Assembly (NCBI RefSeq): GCF_025452235.1 | Contig: NZ_CP104965.1 | Location: 4,118,685 to 4,182,684, forward strand | Direction: 5' to 3' | Source of the DNA: Devosia neptuniae | GTDB taxonomy: Bacteria > Pseudomonadota > Alphaproteobacteria > Rhizobiales > Devosiaceae | DNA length: 64,000 bases | Shown: positions 24,743 through 33,661 of the stretch, piece by piece | Position numbering within the stretch: position 1 is the first letter of the stretch | Layout: each line of letters begins with the position of its first letter | Program-made: the position numbers and the translations under genes | The notes under the pieces: model-generated | What the model saw: only the letters and a program-made list of their open reading frames with translations | The model's database searches: none | Told to the model about the DNA's origin: nothing

Positions 24743-26406
24743 CCGATGGTCCGGTCCTTGTAGCCGTTGGTAATGGGATATTTGCGGCCCAGCCCAAACG
24801 CCTTGGGCGTGAGCTTGGGACCGGGAGCCGCCTGGCGGCGCTTGTATTCGGCGATATTGAGCAGCCGCTCGATGCGCTGCACCAGAGCCTCGTCATGGCC
24901 CAGGGCGACGATCTCAGCGATCGACTTTTCTTCCTCGACCATGGCGGTGAGGATGGCGTCGAGCACCGGATAGGGCGGCAGGCTATCCTGATCGGTCTGG
25001 TTGGGGCGCAGCTCGGCCGACGGGGCCTTGGCGATGATGTTTTGCGGGATGACTTCGCCCGCGGGGCCAAGGCAATCGCCGGGGACATGGGCATTGCGCC
25101 AGGCGGCCAGGCGATAGACCTCCATTTTGAACATGTCCTTGAGCGGATTGTAGCCGCCGTTCATGTCGCCATAGATGGTGGCGTAGCCGACGCCCATTTC
25201 CGACTTGTTGCCGGTGGTGAGGAGCATGGAGCCTAGCTTGTTGGAGACGGCCATGAGGACGACGCCGCGCATGCGGGACTGGATGTTTTCCTCAGCCAGA
25301 TCGGCGGGGCGATTGCCGAAGACTGGGGCAAGCTGCTCAAGCGCGGCATCGACGGGATCGCCGATGGAGACGATGTCGTAGCGCACGCCGAGGCGGGTGG
25401 CGCAGTCCTTGGCGTCCTTGAGGCTATCCTCGGAGGTGTAGCGATAGGGCAGCATAATGGTGTGGACGTTTTCGGCGCCGAAGGCGTCCACGGCCATGGC
25501 GGCAACCACGGCGCTGTCAATGCCGCCCGACAGGCCGAGCACGACCTGCTTGAAGCCGTTCTTGTGCACGTAGTCACGCAGGCCGAGCACGCAGGCGAGC
25601 CAGGGGGCTTCGTCGGTGGTGGTGAGTTCGGTGACGTGGCCATTGGTGCAGGTCCAGCCGTCTTCGCCGTCGACCCAGTCGGAGACGATGAAATCGGTGG
25701 CAAAGGATTTGCCTTGGAACACGAGCTTGTCGCCCGGCTCGATGGCAAAGGATGCACCGTCGAACACCAATTCGTCCTGGCCCCCCACCTGATTGAGATA
25801 GAGCAGCGGCACCCGATCCTCGGCCACGCGGGCGCGGACCAGTTCCTTGCGAACATGCTGCTTATTGGTCCAATAGGGCGAACCATTGGGGCAAAGCAGG
25901 ATTTCGGCGCCGCGCTGGACGAGGTGATCGCAGACCCAGGGGTGCCAGATATCTTCGCAGATCGGGATGCCGACCGAGACGCCCTTGATTGTCACCGGTT
26001 CCTGCAGCACGCCGGGGACGAAATAGCGCCGTTCGTAAAAGACATCGTCATTGGGCAATTCGCGCTTGAGGCGCGTGGCGATGATCTCGCCATTTTCGGC
26101 GACGACGACGCTGTTGTGCAGGCCCGTCTGGTCGCGCCAGACGGTGGGGAGGATCAGCGCGACACCGGTGCCGGCGGTGTCGGCAACCAGATCGCGGGCG
26201 GCCTGCATGGCGTCATCGACGAATTTGGGCTTGAACAGCAAATCGTCGGGGAAATAGCCGGTGAGGAACAGCTCGGAGAGCAGCAAGATATCGGCTTTGG
26301 CGGCAGCTGCATCGCTCAGCGCCTGGCGGGCGAGCGCGAGATTGCCGGCGATGTCGCCGACCTTGGGATTGAGCTGGGCAAGCGCAATTCTGAGGCGGTC
26401 TGTCAC
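24739..26406 (-). CDS. nadE: Glutamine-dependent NAD+ synthase
   Basis: Two-domain enzyme of 555 residues that amidates nicotinate adenine dinucleotide to NAD+. The N-terminal nitrilase-type glutaminase has its triad visible as E45 (LSELFLTGY), K114 ([10 protein letters not shown]) and C150 (IPICEDIW). The C-terminal ATP-pyrophosphatase domain has [16 protein letters not shown]. The start is GTG 26406 ([22 protein letters not shown]), where family similarity begins; the frame continues upstream only from a TTG. It overlaps gltX by four bases, so NAD synthesis and tRNA charging share one transcript. Confidence 0.94.
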   Translation of the reverse strand: MTDRLRIALAQLNPKVGDIAGNLALARQALSDAAAAKADILLLSELFLTGYFPDDLLFKPKFVDDAMQAARDLVADTAGTGVALILPTVWRDQTGLHNSVVVAENGEIIATRLKRELPNDDVFYERRYFVPGVLQEPVTIKGVSVGIPICEDIWHPWVCDHLVQRGAEILLCPNGSPYWTNKQHVRKELVRARVAEDRVPLLYLNQVGGQDELVFDGASFAIEPGDKLVFQGKSFATDFIVSDWVDGEDGWTCTNGHVTELTTTDEAPWLACVLGLRDYVHKNGFKQVVLGLSGGIDSAVVAAMAVDAFGAENVHTIMLPYRYTSEDSLKDAKDCATRLGVRYDIVSIGDPVDAALEQLAPVFGNRPADLAEENIQSRMRGVVLMAVSNKLGSMLLTTGNKSEMGVGYATIYGDMNGGYNPLKDMFKMEVYRLAAWRNAHVPGDCLGPAGEVIPQNIIAKAPSAELRPNQTDQDSLPPYPVLDAILTAMVEEEKSIAEIVALGHDEALVQRIERLLNIAEYKRRQAAPGPKLTPKAFGLGRKYPITNGYKDRTIG

Positions 26407-26530
26407 GATGATGCTGGCCCGTGTGCTGGGAAAGAAGGTGACGCAGCGGCGCAAACCGCGCGCGGGCAAGACTTATCCGCTCACCCCGGCAAGGGCAAGC
26501 GGATCAAAGGTTGCAGATTGATGGCAGAGG

Positions 26531-27442
26531 CTAGAAGCGGCCGGTCAACTCGGCGAGGGCGCCGTAACGCAACAGGGAGAAACCGTTGAGGTTCTGATCG
26601 CTGTAGATGTAGCTATCCGGCGTGGATGCCTCCCACCATTTCTGACGGGAACTGCTTGGCCCGTCGAGCAGCCAGGCGCGGCCGCCGACGCGGATCGTCA
26701 GATTCTCGGTGGGGTGAAAGCCGAGCATGATCTGACCACTGGCGCCGTAGAGGGCGCCGCTGGTTTCGGTGCGGGTGCGGTTAACGGTGACGCCCTGAAT
26801 GACGGTATCGGCCATTGGAATTTCGCTACTGGCGCCGTAGCCATAAGCATAGGGGATGGCTGCGACTTCGGCGTCGATATCGAACATTTCGTTGATATCG
26901 GCGTGGGCTGTTACGCCCAGGCGTAGGGAATGAATATTGAGACCATCGTCGTTCAGCACGTCGTAGCGGTTCCGGTCAGGCGATTCCCGATTGTATTGGT
27001 AGCCGACCAGAGCGCCGAGGCGGAAGGTTTCGTTGCCAAACGGGGTATAGCCGAAATCGGCGCCGGCATAACCGATCTGGCCGCCTTCGAATGGAGAAGG
27101 GACGCCAACATTGGTTTCGTAGTCGCCGGTTGTGTAGACGGCATAACCGGCCTGACCCTTCACAAAGGTGGATGTGTAGTCATCGTCGATCCGGAAGTGG
27201 CCTTCCAGAATATGACTGCGATCCTTGGTATCGTAGGAGGTGCCGCCGACATTGGCGTTCTGCTCACCCAGCGAATACCAGTAGCGCAGGCCCGCTTCCA
27301 TGCGGAGGGGGTTGTCTTCGCTCTGTCCCCATTCGTTGCCGTAGGAGGGCCGCATATCCGGGAACATTGAATCGGCGCCCAGAGCGGGCATGGCCGTGCC
27401 GAGAGCCAATATCGCGGCGATGCTGGACAGGGAGCGGTTCAT
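26531..27442 (-). CDS. Outer-membrane beta-barrel protein
   Basis: 303 residues with a clear signal peptide (MNRSLSSIAAILALGTAMPALGA). Alternating hydrophobic/polar strands rich in Tyr, Gly and Asn follow: MEAGLRYWYSLG, TFVKGQAGYAVYTTG, FRLGALVGYQYNRES. It ends in a terminal Phe (YGALAELTGRF), the usual BAM recognition ending. It resembles the general alphaproteobacterial surface-antigen/porin-like barrels. No ligand can be assigned. The gene stands alone between nadE and the DAHP synthase gene. Confidence 0.82.
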   Translation of the reverse strand: MNRSLSSIAAILALGTAMPALGADSMFPDMRPSYGNEWGQSEDNPLRMEAGLRYWYSLGEQNANVGGTSYDTKDRSHILEGHFRIDDDYTSTFVKGQAGYAVYTTGDYETNVGVPSPFEGGQIGYAGADFGYTPFGNETFRLGALVGYQYNRESPDRNRYDVLNDDGLNIHSLRLGVTAHADINEMFDIDAEVAAIPYAYGYGASSEIPMADTVIQGVTVNRTRTETSGALYGASGQIMLGFHPTENLTIRVGGRAWLLDGPSSSRQKWWEASTPDSYIYSDQNLNGFSLLRYGALAELTGRF

Positions 27443-27557
27443 GACAATCTCCAGAACGTGGACCCTTTCTGGGTCGTTCAGGAAATTTATGGGTCATTAG
27501 GGTTAATGTTCCGCTAAACGGCGGATCGGGGTTTGGGCGGGGGCTAGCGCCCCTGCC

Positions 27558-28934
27558 CTATTCGCCGGCGATGCGGGTTTCGCGGGGTGGTTTTTGGGCG
27601 TGGACTTCTTCGGCGACGAGGAAGGCCAGTTCCAGGGCCTGGCTCGCATTGAGGCGAGGATCGCAATAGGTGTGGTAGCGGTCCGAGAGGGAGGCTTCGG
27701 TGACGGCCGAGACGCCGCCGACGCATTCGGTGACGTCGTCGCCGGTCATTTCGATATGCACGCCGCCGGCATAGGTGCCCATGTCGCGGTGGATTTCGAA
27801 GAAGCTCTTCACTTCCGACAGCACACGCTCGAAGGGGCGCGTCTTGTAGCCGGTCGAGGCCTTGATGGTGTTGCCATGCATCGGATCGGAGCACCAGACG
27901 ACGGTGCGGCCGGCGCGCTGCACGGTTTCGATCAGGCGCGGCAGGTGATCGTGGATCTTATCGGAGCCGAAGCGGGCGATGAGAGTAATGCGGCCAGCCT
28001 CATCGGTGGGATTGAGGCGATCGAGCAGGCGCAGCAGGTCTTCGCTGCTCAGGGTCGGGCCGCATTTGATGCCGATGGGGTTCTTGATGCCGGCGAAATA
28101 TTCGACATGGGCCGCATCGGGCTGGCGGGTGCGGTCGCCGATCCACAGCATGTGGCCGGACGTGGCGTACCAGTCATTGGTGATGGAATCGCGGCGGGTC
28201 AGGGCTTCTTCATAGCCGAGCAGCAGGGCTTCGTGGCTGGTGAAGAAACTGGTCTGGCGCAGGGCCGGCGTGTTGTCAGGATTGAGGCCGAGCGCGGCCA
28301 TGAAGGTGATGGCATCGTCAATCTTGCGCGCCACTTCCTCGTAGCGCGGATACCAATTGGAGCCCTTCATGAACCCGACGGTCCATTCGTGGATGCGGGT
28401 GAGTTCGGCATAGCCGCCCATGGAGAAGGCACGCAGCAGATTGAGCGTGGCGGCCGACTGGCGGTAGGCCTGCAGCATGCGATCGGGATCGGGAACGCGG
28501 GAGGCTTCGTTGAACTCGATGGAATTGATGATGTCGCCGCGATAGCTCGGGAGTTCCACGCCATCGATGGTTTCGGTATCGGCCGAACGCGGCTTGGCGA
28601 ACTGGCCGGCGACGCGGCCGACCTTGACCACGGGCTTACTGGCGCCATGGGTCAGCACCACGGCCATTTGCAGGAAGACGCGGAAGAAGTCGCGGATGTG
28701 ATCGGCACCGTGCTCGGCAAAGCTCTCGGCGCAGTCACCGCCCTGTAGCAGGAAGGCCTCGCCACGGGCCACTGCGGCGAGCTTGGACTTGAGATCGCGC
28801 GCTTCGCCGGCAAAGACCAGTGGCGGGAACGTGCCCAATTGACGCTCGGCCTCGGCCAGAGCCGCGCTGTCCGGATAGGCAGGCACCTGCGAGATGGGCT
28901 TGTCGCGCCAGCTATTGGGGGTCCAGGTGGTCAT
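27558..28934 (-). CDS. 3-deoxy-7-phosphoheptulonate synthase, class II
   Basis: Plant-type (AroA-II) DAHP synthase of 458 residues. It condenses phosphoenolpyruvate and erythrose 4-phosphate in the first step of the shikimate pathway. Diagnostic segments are [50 protein letters not shown] and [10 protein letters not shown], the last being a metal site. Length and order match the class II family, which is unrelated in sequence to E. coli AroF/G/H. The gene is monocistronic, with a 1-kb repeat-rich gap upstream. Confidence 0.95.
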   Translation of the reverse strand: MTTWTPNSWRDKPISQVPAYPDSAALAEAERQLGTFPPLVFAGEARDLKSKLAAVARGEAFLLQGGDCAESFAEHGADHIRDFFRVFLQMAVVLTHGASKPVVKVGRVAGQFAKPRSADTETIDGVELPSYRGDIINSIEFNEASRVPDPDRMLQAYRQSAATLNLLRAFSMGGYAELTRIHEWTVGFMKGSNWYPRYEEVARKIDDAITFMAALGLNPDNTPALRQTSFFTSHEALLLGYEEALTRRDSITNDWYATSGHMLWIGDRTRQPDAAHVEYFAGIKNPIGIKCGPTLSSEDLLRLLDRLNPTDEAGRITLIARFGSDKIHDHLPRLIETVQRAGRTVVWCSDPMHGNTIKASTGYKTRPFERVLSEVKSFFEIHRDMGTYAGGVHIEMTGDDVTECVGGVSAVTEASLSDRYHTYCDPRLNASQALELAFLVAEEVHAQKPPRETRIAGE

Positions 28935-29025
28935 GTCGGGTCTCGCTCGCGCGGGTTACGGATTGTTGCGGGCGGAATACCAAGGGCGGCGGGCCGGGAC
29001 AAGGATATTCGGGGTGGGCTTTAGT

Positions 29026-29173
29026 CTAGGACCAATCGACATTCAACTGATGCTGGCCTGCAAATGGAGGTTTTCTGCGCTTCCGGTGCTCACGTACCCA
29101 AAAGTACGCTGCGCTCCGGTTCTCGAAAACCACCATTTTCGGCTCAGCCTGAGTGAATGTCGATTGGTCCTAG
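29026..29173. mobile_element. MITE-like 148-bp element with 20-bp perfect terminal inverted repeats
   Basis: Left end CTAGGACCAATCGACATTCA (29026-29045) and right end, its exact reverse complement (29154-29173). The interior is a long imperfect palindrome folding around CGTACCCAAAAGTACG near 29094-29109. If the outer TA of each CTAG is read as a duplicated target, the repeats begin GGACCAATCG and the target is TA, as for IS630/Tc1-type elements. It encodes no protein, so it would be non-autonomous. Confidence 0.72.
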
Positions 29174-29570
29174 GGCGCACGGAAGCGCCGCCTGTGCTGC
29201 GGTTGTCGGATAGACGGACGGACCCCGAGACCAGATTCGCCTCGTGAGTAAATAAATATGAGGCGCAACTTGCCTCGGGGCGCCGGGCCTTGGTCGGAAG
29301 GCAGCATCGCGACCCCAGCAGGTGACCGTAGCCCTCCCGCCCGCTGATCCGTCTGCGCATCCCGGAGCAAGGCGCGACCCCCACTCCCCCGGCTGGCATC
29401 CGGACGCCGGTCGCTGCAGCGCCGCCCGTGTTCCGGATGATGGACGGATGATGCCACGGGATTTTGGCAGGGGGATAAGATGGATAAGGCGGGGGATTTG
29501 GGGGGGCGCGCGCTCATTCCCTAGCCAGGGGACGTTTTCGCTTTGGCATGTTCTCCCAAACTCAGTTCCG

Positions 29571-29652
29571 CCGTCATTGTCCGGCTTGTCCGGGCAATCC
29601 ATGCTTCCGCATTCGCTGAGAGATGGATCACCCGGACTAGCCGGGTGATGAC
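29571..29652. repeat. Inverted pair of CCGG-type palindromic units
   Basis: The left unit begins CGTCATTGTCCGGCTTGTCC and continues GGGCAATCCAT. The right unit, read on the minus strand, begins CGTCATCACCCGGCTAGTCC and continues GGGTGATCCAT. Differences fall mostly in matched stem positions, so each unit keeps its own hairpin. Confidence 0.75.
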
Positions 29653-29740
29653 GATGAACGGGGAAATCGAGCAAGCGGCCAAGTCACCCAAGTGAACTCC
29701 CCATGATTGGGAGGTACTCTGGGCGCCTTCAAGAATGCGG

Positions 29741-29887
29741 TGTCATCCCGGCGCAGGCCGGGACCCATCCTGAGCTGTCCAAACTCGCCGCCAGATCGCC
29801 TGATAAGCGCCATCCCGGCGCCCCGCTCACACACCTTGCGGCCGCCGCAGCATCTCGGGATGGGCCCCGGCCTGCGCCGGGGTGACA
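29741..29887. repeat. Inverted pair of CCCGGCGCAGGCCGGG palindromes
   Basis: The left unit (29741-29774) starts TGTCATCCCGGCGCAGGCCG. The right unit (29853-29887), on the minus strand, starts TGTCACCCCGGCGCAGGCCG. Both continue with a CCCATCC-type tail, about 78 bases apart. Confidence 0.78.
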
Positions 29888-29983
29888 CCGTGGGTGGGGC
29901 GAGTCCCGAGTAAACACCGCCCCCTCAAAGGGGGCGGGATCAAGGGTGGTGTGGGCCGCGTGTCCGAAGCCGGCGGCGTTGCT

Positions 29984-31363
29984 TCAGCCGCCGACCTTTT
30001 GCCCATCCCGATAGACATAGGTTGGCGCCTTGAAGGTCACCAATTCTTCGGCGGCCGAGGGGTGGAGTGCGATGGCGCGGTCGAAATCGGCTTTGGTGGC
30101 GGTCATGCCCATGGGGATGGCGATGAGCTGGATCATTTCGGCGGCGCCCGGTCCCAGGATATGGCAACCCAGCACCTTGCCGCCGTCCTTTTCGGTGATG
30201 AGCTTGAGCACCATGCGCTCGGTGCGGGTAGAGAGCGTGTTCATCATCGGGCGGAAGCGGGCGAGGTAGATATCGACATCGCCATGGGTGGCGGCCTCGG
30301 CTTCGGTGAGGCCGATGACGCCGATTTCAGGCTCGGCAAAGACCGCCGTAGGGATCTGGGAGTGATCGACGGCGATTTTGTTGTTGTTGAACACGGTCTC
30401 GGCGAAATACCAGCCTTCGCGGATGGCGACCGGGGTCAGCGCGGCGCGGCCGGTGACGTCGCCCACTGCGTAGATGGAGGGGCACGAGGTCTGCGAATAG
30501 GCATCGACGGCGATGGCGCCGGCCGGGGTGAGCTTGACGCCGGCGGTTTCAAGGCCAAGGCCGCGCACATTTGGATTGCGGCCGGTGGCGAACATGACCG
30601 CGCCATAGGGGGCGGTGACGCCGTCGCTGAAGGTGGCGGCAATGTCATCGCCATGCCTGGCCAACGACTTGATGGTGGTCTGATAGATGAGCTTGATGCC
30701 GCGGTCGATCAGGCCAGCCTCGAGGCCACGGCGCATGTCCTCGTCGAAGCCGCGCAGGATGCAGTCGCCGCGATAGATGATGGTGGTATCGACACCCAGG
30801 CCGGCAAAGATGGTGGCGAATTCAACCGCGATATAGCCGCCGCCCTCGATGAGGATGGAATGGGGCAGCGCCGGCAGATCGAAAGCCTCGTTGGAGGTGA
30901 TGCCCAATTGATAGCCGGGGATGGGCGGCACGAAGGGGGCCGCGCCAGTGGCGACAAGGATGTATTTGGCGATCAGGTCACGGTTGCCCGCTACGAGATG
31001 AACCGTATTGGGACCGGTGACCAGCGCCCGATCTCTAATGATCTCGACGCCGGGCTTTTCGAGGTTCGAGGTATAGGCGTGTTCGAGCCGGGTGATTTCC
31101 TTTTCCTTGGCGGCGACCAGGGTCGGCCAATCAAAGGAGGCGTCGACCTGCCAGCCAAAGCTGGAGGCCACATCGAACAGGTCGTTGAAGCGGCTGGCAT
31201 AGACATAGAGCTTTTTGGGGACGCAGCCCCTGATGACGCAGGTGCCGCCGACGCGGAATTCCTCAACCACTGCAACCTTGGCGCCGTAGGTGGCGGCCAT
31301 GCGGGCGGCGCGCACGCCCCCCGAGCCAGCGCCAATGACAACGAGATCGTAAGTGTCGGACAT
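29984..31363 (-). CDS. gor: Glutathione-disulfide reductase
   Basis: NADPH-dependent flavoprotein of 459 residues that keeps glutathione reduced. It has an FAD-binding GAGSGG at 11-16 and the redox-active disulfide C42/C47 in GGTCVIRGCVPKK. The NADPH domain follows (GGGYIAVEFATIFAGLG), and the C-terminal active-site histidine lies in ALHPSAAEELV. The CVIRGCVPKK form separates it from lipoamide dehydrogenase and mercuric reductase. It lies downstream of rpiA and the DUF2059 gene on the same strand, separated from them by a terminator, and has its own upstream palindromes (31387-31411). Confidence 0.95.
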   Translation of the reverse strand: MSDTYDLVVIGAGSGGVRAARMAATYGAKVAVVEEFRVGGTCVIRGCVPKKLYVYASRFNDLFDVASSFGWQVDASFDWPTLVAAKEKEITRLEHAYTSNLEKPGVEIIRDRALVTGPNTVHLVAGNRDLIAKYILVATGAAPFVPPIPGYQLGITSNEAFDLPALPHSILIEGGGYIAVEFATIFAGLGVDTTIIYRGDCILRGFDEDMRRGLEAGLIDRGIKLIYQTTIKSLARHGDDIAATFSDGVTAPYGAVMFATGRNPNVRGLGLETAGVKLTPAGAIAVDAYSQTSCPSIYAVGDVTGRAALTPVAIREGWYFAETVFNNNKIAVDHSQIPTAVFAEPEIGVIGLTEAEAATHGDVDIYLARFRPMMNTLSTRTERMVLKLITEKDGGKVLGCHILGPGAAEMIQLIAIPMGMTATKADFDRAIALHPSAAEELVTFKAPTYVYRDGQKVGG

Positions 31364-31386
31364 GCTGGCTCCGCTGGCTGGTTATA

Positions 31387-31411
31387 TCGGTTGATACCGA
31401 TGAATATCGGA
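31387..31411. promoter_or_regulatory. Overlapping ATCGG/CCGAT palindromes upstream of gor
   Basis: ATCGG (31387-31391), CCGAT (31398-31402) and ATCGG (31407-31411) alternate in orientation. The first pair forms a perfect ATCGGT-TGAT-ACCGAT palindrome, 24 bases before the gor start. The geometry suits a LysR-type or similar dimer; the regulator is unknown. Confidence 0.4.
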
Positions 31412-31425
31412 TGGCGCTTCGCATA

Positions 31426-31453
31426 AAAAAAGACCCCGCACAAGGCGGGGTCC
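31426..31453 (-). terminator. Rho-independent terminator after the DUF2059 gene
   Basis: On the minus strand, a stem GACCCCGC / GCGGGGTC with a 5-base loop (31433-31453) is followed by seven U residues (A-run at 31426-31432). It separates rpiA/DUF2059 transcription from gor. Confidence 0.88.
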
Positions 31454-31476
31454 AATTCGGTCGTCGATAAGTGAGC

Positions 31477-32004
31477 CTAGAGCTGCACGCCCTGGGCGCG
31501 CAGTTCGGCGCGGACCTTGGCATAGAATTCCTGCTGCAGGGTATTGGTGAACACGGTCAGCACGCGCTGGATATCGGTATTCACCTCGGCATTGGCCTGG
31601 GACAACTTCGAGCCGGTGGGCGATTCATAGAAGGTGACGATTTCCTGCAGTTCAGCCGCGGTGAAGCGAACGGCATAGACGCGAGCGAACTGATCGAGCA
31701 GCTCGCTCTTGCGGCCCTTATATTCCTCGAGCGTCTTGGTGATGGCGGCATCGGTCTGCTCGCTCAGCTCGGGATTCTGCTGCACGATCTGGCGCATGGT
31801 ATCGATCGCGGTCTGCACCAGCGTGATCTCATAGATGGCGGCGCGATCGGTCAGATCGATATATTTGCGCGCCAGCGCCAATTGTTCGGGCGCCACTTCC
31901 TGCGCAAAGGCCGGAACCGACAGGCCGAGCATGGAAACGCTCAAAGCAACTGCCACCAGCGCCTTGGAGCGCTTCAACACACCGGTCATCATCGAAATAT
32001 CCAT
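31477..32004 (-). CDS. DUF2059 domain-containing exported protein
   Basis: About 175 residues from ATG 32004 (MDISMMTGVLKRSKALVAVAL); ATG 31992 is an alternative. A signal peptide ends near SVPAFAQ. The remainder is all-helical DUF2059: LARKYIDLTDRAAIYEITL, a middle region with EEYKGRKSELLDQFARVYA, and ELQEIVTFYESPTGSKL. The protein should be periplasmic; no activity is known for the family. It begins 22 bases after the rpiA stop and ends just before a terminator, so it is the second gene of an rpiA operon. Confidence 0.87.
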   Translation of the reverse strand: MDISMMTGVLKRSKALVAVALSVSMLGLSVPAFAQEVAPEQLALARKYIDLTDRAAIYEITLVQTAIDTMRQIVQQNPELSEQTDAAITKTLEEYKGRKSELLDQFARVYAVRFTAAELQEIVTFYESPTGSKLSQANAEVNTDIQRVLTVFTNTLQQEFYAKVRAELRAQGVQL

Positions 32005-32026
32005 CCTGTTCGAATCCACCCTCATT

Positions 32027-32719
32027 TCATACCTGGATGGTTCTTACGCCATCCGGCATCGCGACATAAGCCTTCTTGCACATCTGAAGGAACAGTCCGT
32101 GCTGCACGACGCCGGCAATGTCCAGCAAATCCCGTGACAGCGCTTCTGGCTGCGAAATGCGGCCAAAAAATGCATCAAGGATCAAGTGGCCGCCATCGGT
32201 GACATAGGGTGCGCCGTCCTTGGTTTGCCGCAGTTTGAGACCGCCTTGTGCACCATGGGCTGCATTCACCTCAGCAATGGTGCGCTGGGTGGCACCCAGG
32301 CCAAAGCGATTGACCTCGATGGGCAGCGGAAACTTGCCGAGCGTGTCGACCAGCTTGGAGCCGTCGGCAATCACGATCATGACATCGGAGGCGGCAGCGA
32401 CGATCTTTTCGCGCAGCAGTGCGCCCCCTGCCCCCTTGATGAGGTTGAGCGCCGGATCGATCTCGTCGGCGCCATCGACGGTGATGTCGAGCCGGTCGAG
32501 GGTTTCGAGGTTCGAGAGGGGAATGCCCAGGCTCTCGGCCTGCCGCGCCGTGACTTCGGAGGTGGGCACGCAGATGCAATCGAAACCTGCGGCAACCTTG
32601 GCACCGAGCAGATCGACGAAATGCCAGGCCGTCGAGCCGGTGCCCAGGCCCAGCCGCATGCCGGGCCGCACCTGAGTCAGCGCCATGGCTGCGGCCTGGC
32701 GCTTGAGATCATCATTCAT
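32027..32719 (-). CDS. rpiA: Ribose-5-phosphate isomerase A
   Basis: Interconverts ribose 5-phosphate and ribulose 5-phosphate in the pentose phosphate pathway. The 230 residues contain [16 protein letters not shown] (phosphate loop), the catalytic [22 protein letters not shown] and [23 protein letters not shown] 32719 follows GAGAG and matches the start of family similarity; the frame upstream is untranslated. It is divergent from the L,D-transpeptidase gene across a 254-base gap. It sits in one transcription unit with the DUF2059 gene, next to gor: NADPH-producing and NADPH-using redox genes side by side. Confidence 0.95.
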   Translation of the reverse strand: MNDDLKRQAAAMALTQVRPGMRLGLGTGSTAWHFVDLLGAKVAAGFDCICVPTSEVTARQAESLGIPLSNLETLDRLDITVDGADEIDPALNLIKGAGGALLREKIVAAASDVMIVIADGSKLVDTLGKFPLPIEVNRFGLGATQRTIAEVNAAHGAQGGLKLRQTKDGAPYVTDGGHLILDAFFGRISQPEALSRDLLDIAGVVQHGLFLQMCKKAYVAMPDGVRTIQV

Positions 32720-32973
32720 GGCAGGGCTCTCCTCGTCATTGGCCGCCCAAATGCCGGGCGGACGCGGGCAAGTCAATGCACCGAAAGGGGTGGGATCACG
32801 GAACGGTGAGCCATTTTTGTAACTCCCTGGCAACACAATTTAGTGAACATGTCTGGAGTGTGGCGGAAACGGGGCAAGCGCCCTTCCTGCTGTTTTGTAA
32901 ACCGCGTAAGCAAATCGTCATTGATCCGATGGGCGAATCGCCAGCCCATCTATTTTCAGAGGCCAGTCGTCAG

Positions 32974-33567
32974 ATGTCCAAATTCAGAACAGCCGCGGCA
33001 ATCGGGCTGTCGATACTTTTGTCGGTGTCATTGACCATGCCCAGCATGGCCGCTCGCGTCTACAATGCCGATACCAATACCTGGGAAGAGCCCAGCGTCG
33101 TTAAAACGCGCAATCGCGGCGGCAGCCCGATCAAGCGGGAAACGATCGAATATGCGAGCAATTACAAGCCGGGGACCATCGTGATCGAAACCGGTGAGCG
33201 CCGGCTGTATCTGGTGCTCGAAGACGGCAAGGCGATCCGCTATGGCGTGGGCGTGGGCCGCGACGGCTTCACCTGGTCGGGCCAGCACCGCATTACCCGC
33301 AAGGCCGAATGGCCGGGCTGGACGCCGCCGCCGCAGATGCGCAAGCGCGTGCCGGACTTGCCCGCCTATATGCCCGGTGGCCCGGACAATCCGCTGGGTG
33401 CGCGCGCGCTCTATATCGGCTCGACGCTGTATCGCGTGCATGGCACGTCCGAGCCGTGGTCGATCGGCCAGGCGGTTTCCTCGGGCTGCATTCGCCTGAC
33501 CAATGAGGACGTGACCGATCTTTATGAACGTGTCCGCGTCGGTGCGCTGATCGTCGTCAAGCACTAG
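32974..33567 (+). CDS. L,D-transpeptidase (YkuD family), exported
   Basis: 197 residues from ATG 32974 (MSKFRTAAAIGLSILLSVSL), with a signal peptide ending near MPSMAA. The YkuD domain follows: GTIVIETGERRLYLVLEDGKAIRYGVGVG, then H156 in VHGTSEPWSIG and the nucleophile C172 in SSGCIRLTNEDV. Such enzymes make 3-3 cross-links in peptidoglycan or attach proteins to it. The frame is open upstream to 32776 but has no conserved content. A terminator follows the stop. Its partner substrates cannot be told from sequence. Confidence 0.92.
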   Translation: MSKFRTAAAIGLSILLSVSLTMPSMAARVYNADTNTWEEPSVVKTRNRGGSPIKRETIEYASNYKPGTIVIETGERRLYLVLEDGKAIRYGVGVGRDGFTWSGQHRITRKAEWPGWTPPPQMRKRVPDLPAYMPGGPDNPLGARALYIGSTLYRVHGTSEPWSIGQAVSSGCIRLTNEDVTDLYERVRVGALIVVKH

Positions 33568-33584
33568 CGGCGAGTGAATTGTCA

Positions 33585-33616
33585 TGAAGCCGTCTCTTCG
33601 GAGGCGGCTTTTTTGT
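33585..33616 (+). terminator. Rho-independent terminator after the L,D-transpeptidase gene
   Basis: AAGCCGTCTC, a TTCG loop, GAGGCGGCTT and then a T-run; the stem has one G-T pair. Confidence 0.82.
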
Positions 33617-33661
33617 TTGGGTGGCTTTGAAAGCACCTCGGAACCAACTAGATTTGTCGCC

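Larger units (their letters stand above)
28935..29983. other. Repeat-rich gene-free block
   Basis: These 1,049 bases hold no gene I can support. From left to right they contain the upstream region of the DAHP synthase gene, then a 148-bp MITE-like palindrome (29026-29173). Next is GC-rich unassigned DNA with several CCGG-type dyads (29174-29565), followed by two inverted pairs of palindromic units (29571-29652 and 29741-29887). A CCGCCCCC/GGGGGCGG hairpin at about 29909-29929 is last. Open frames here (up to 176 codons) only translate these repeats. Confidence 0.75.

Noticed and set aside
29144..29674. A 176-codon minus-strand open frame in the repeat block
   Set aside because: It translates the MITE-like end and neighbouring palindromes, has no ribosome site and no protein-like periodicity.
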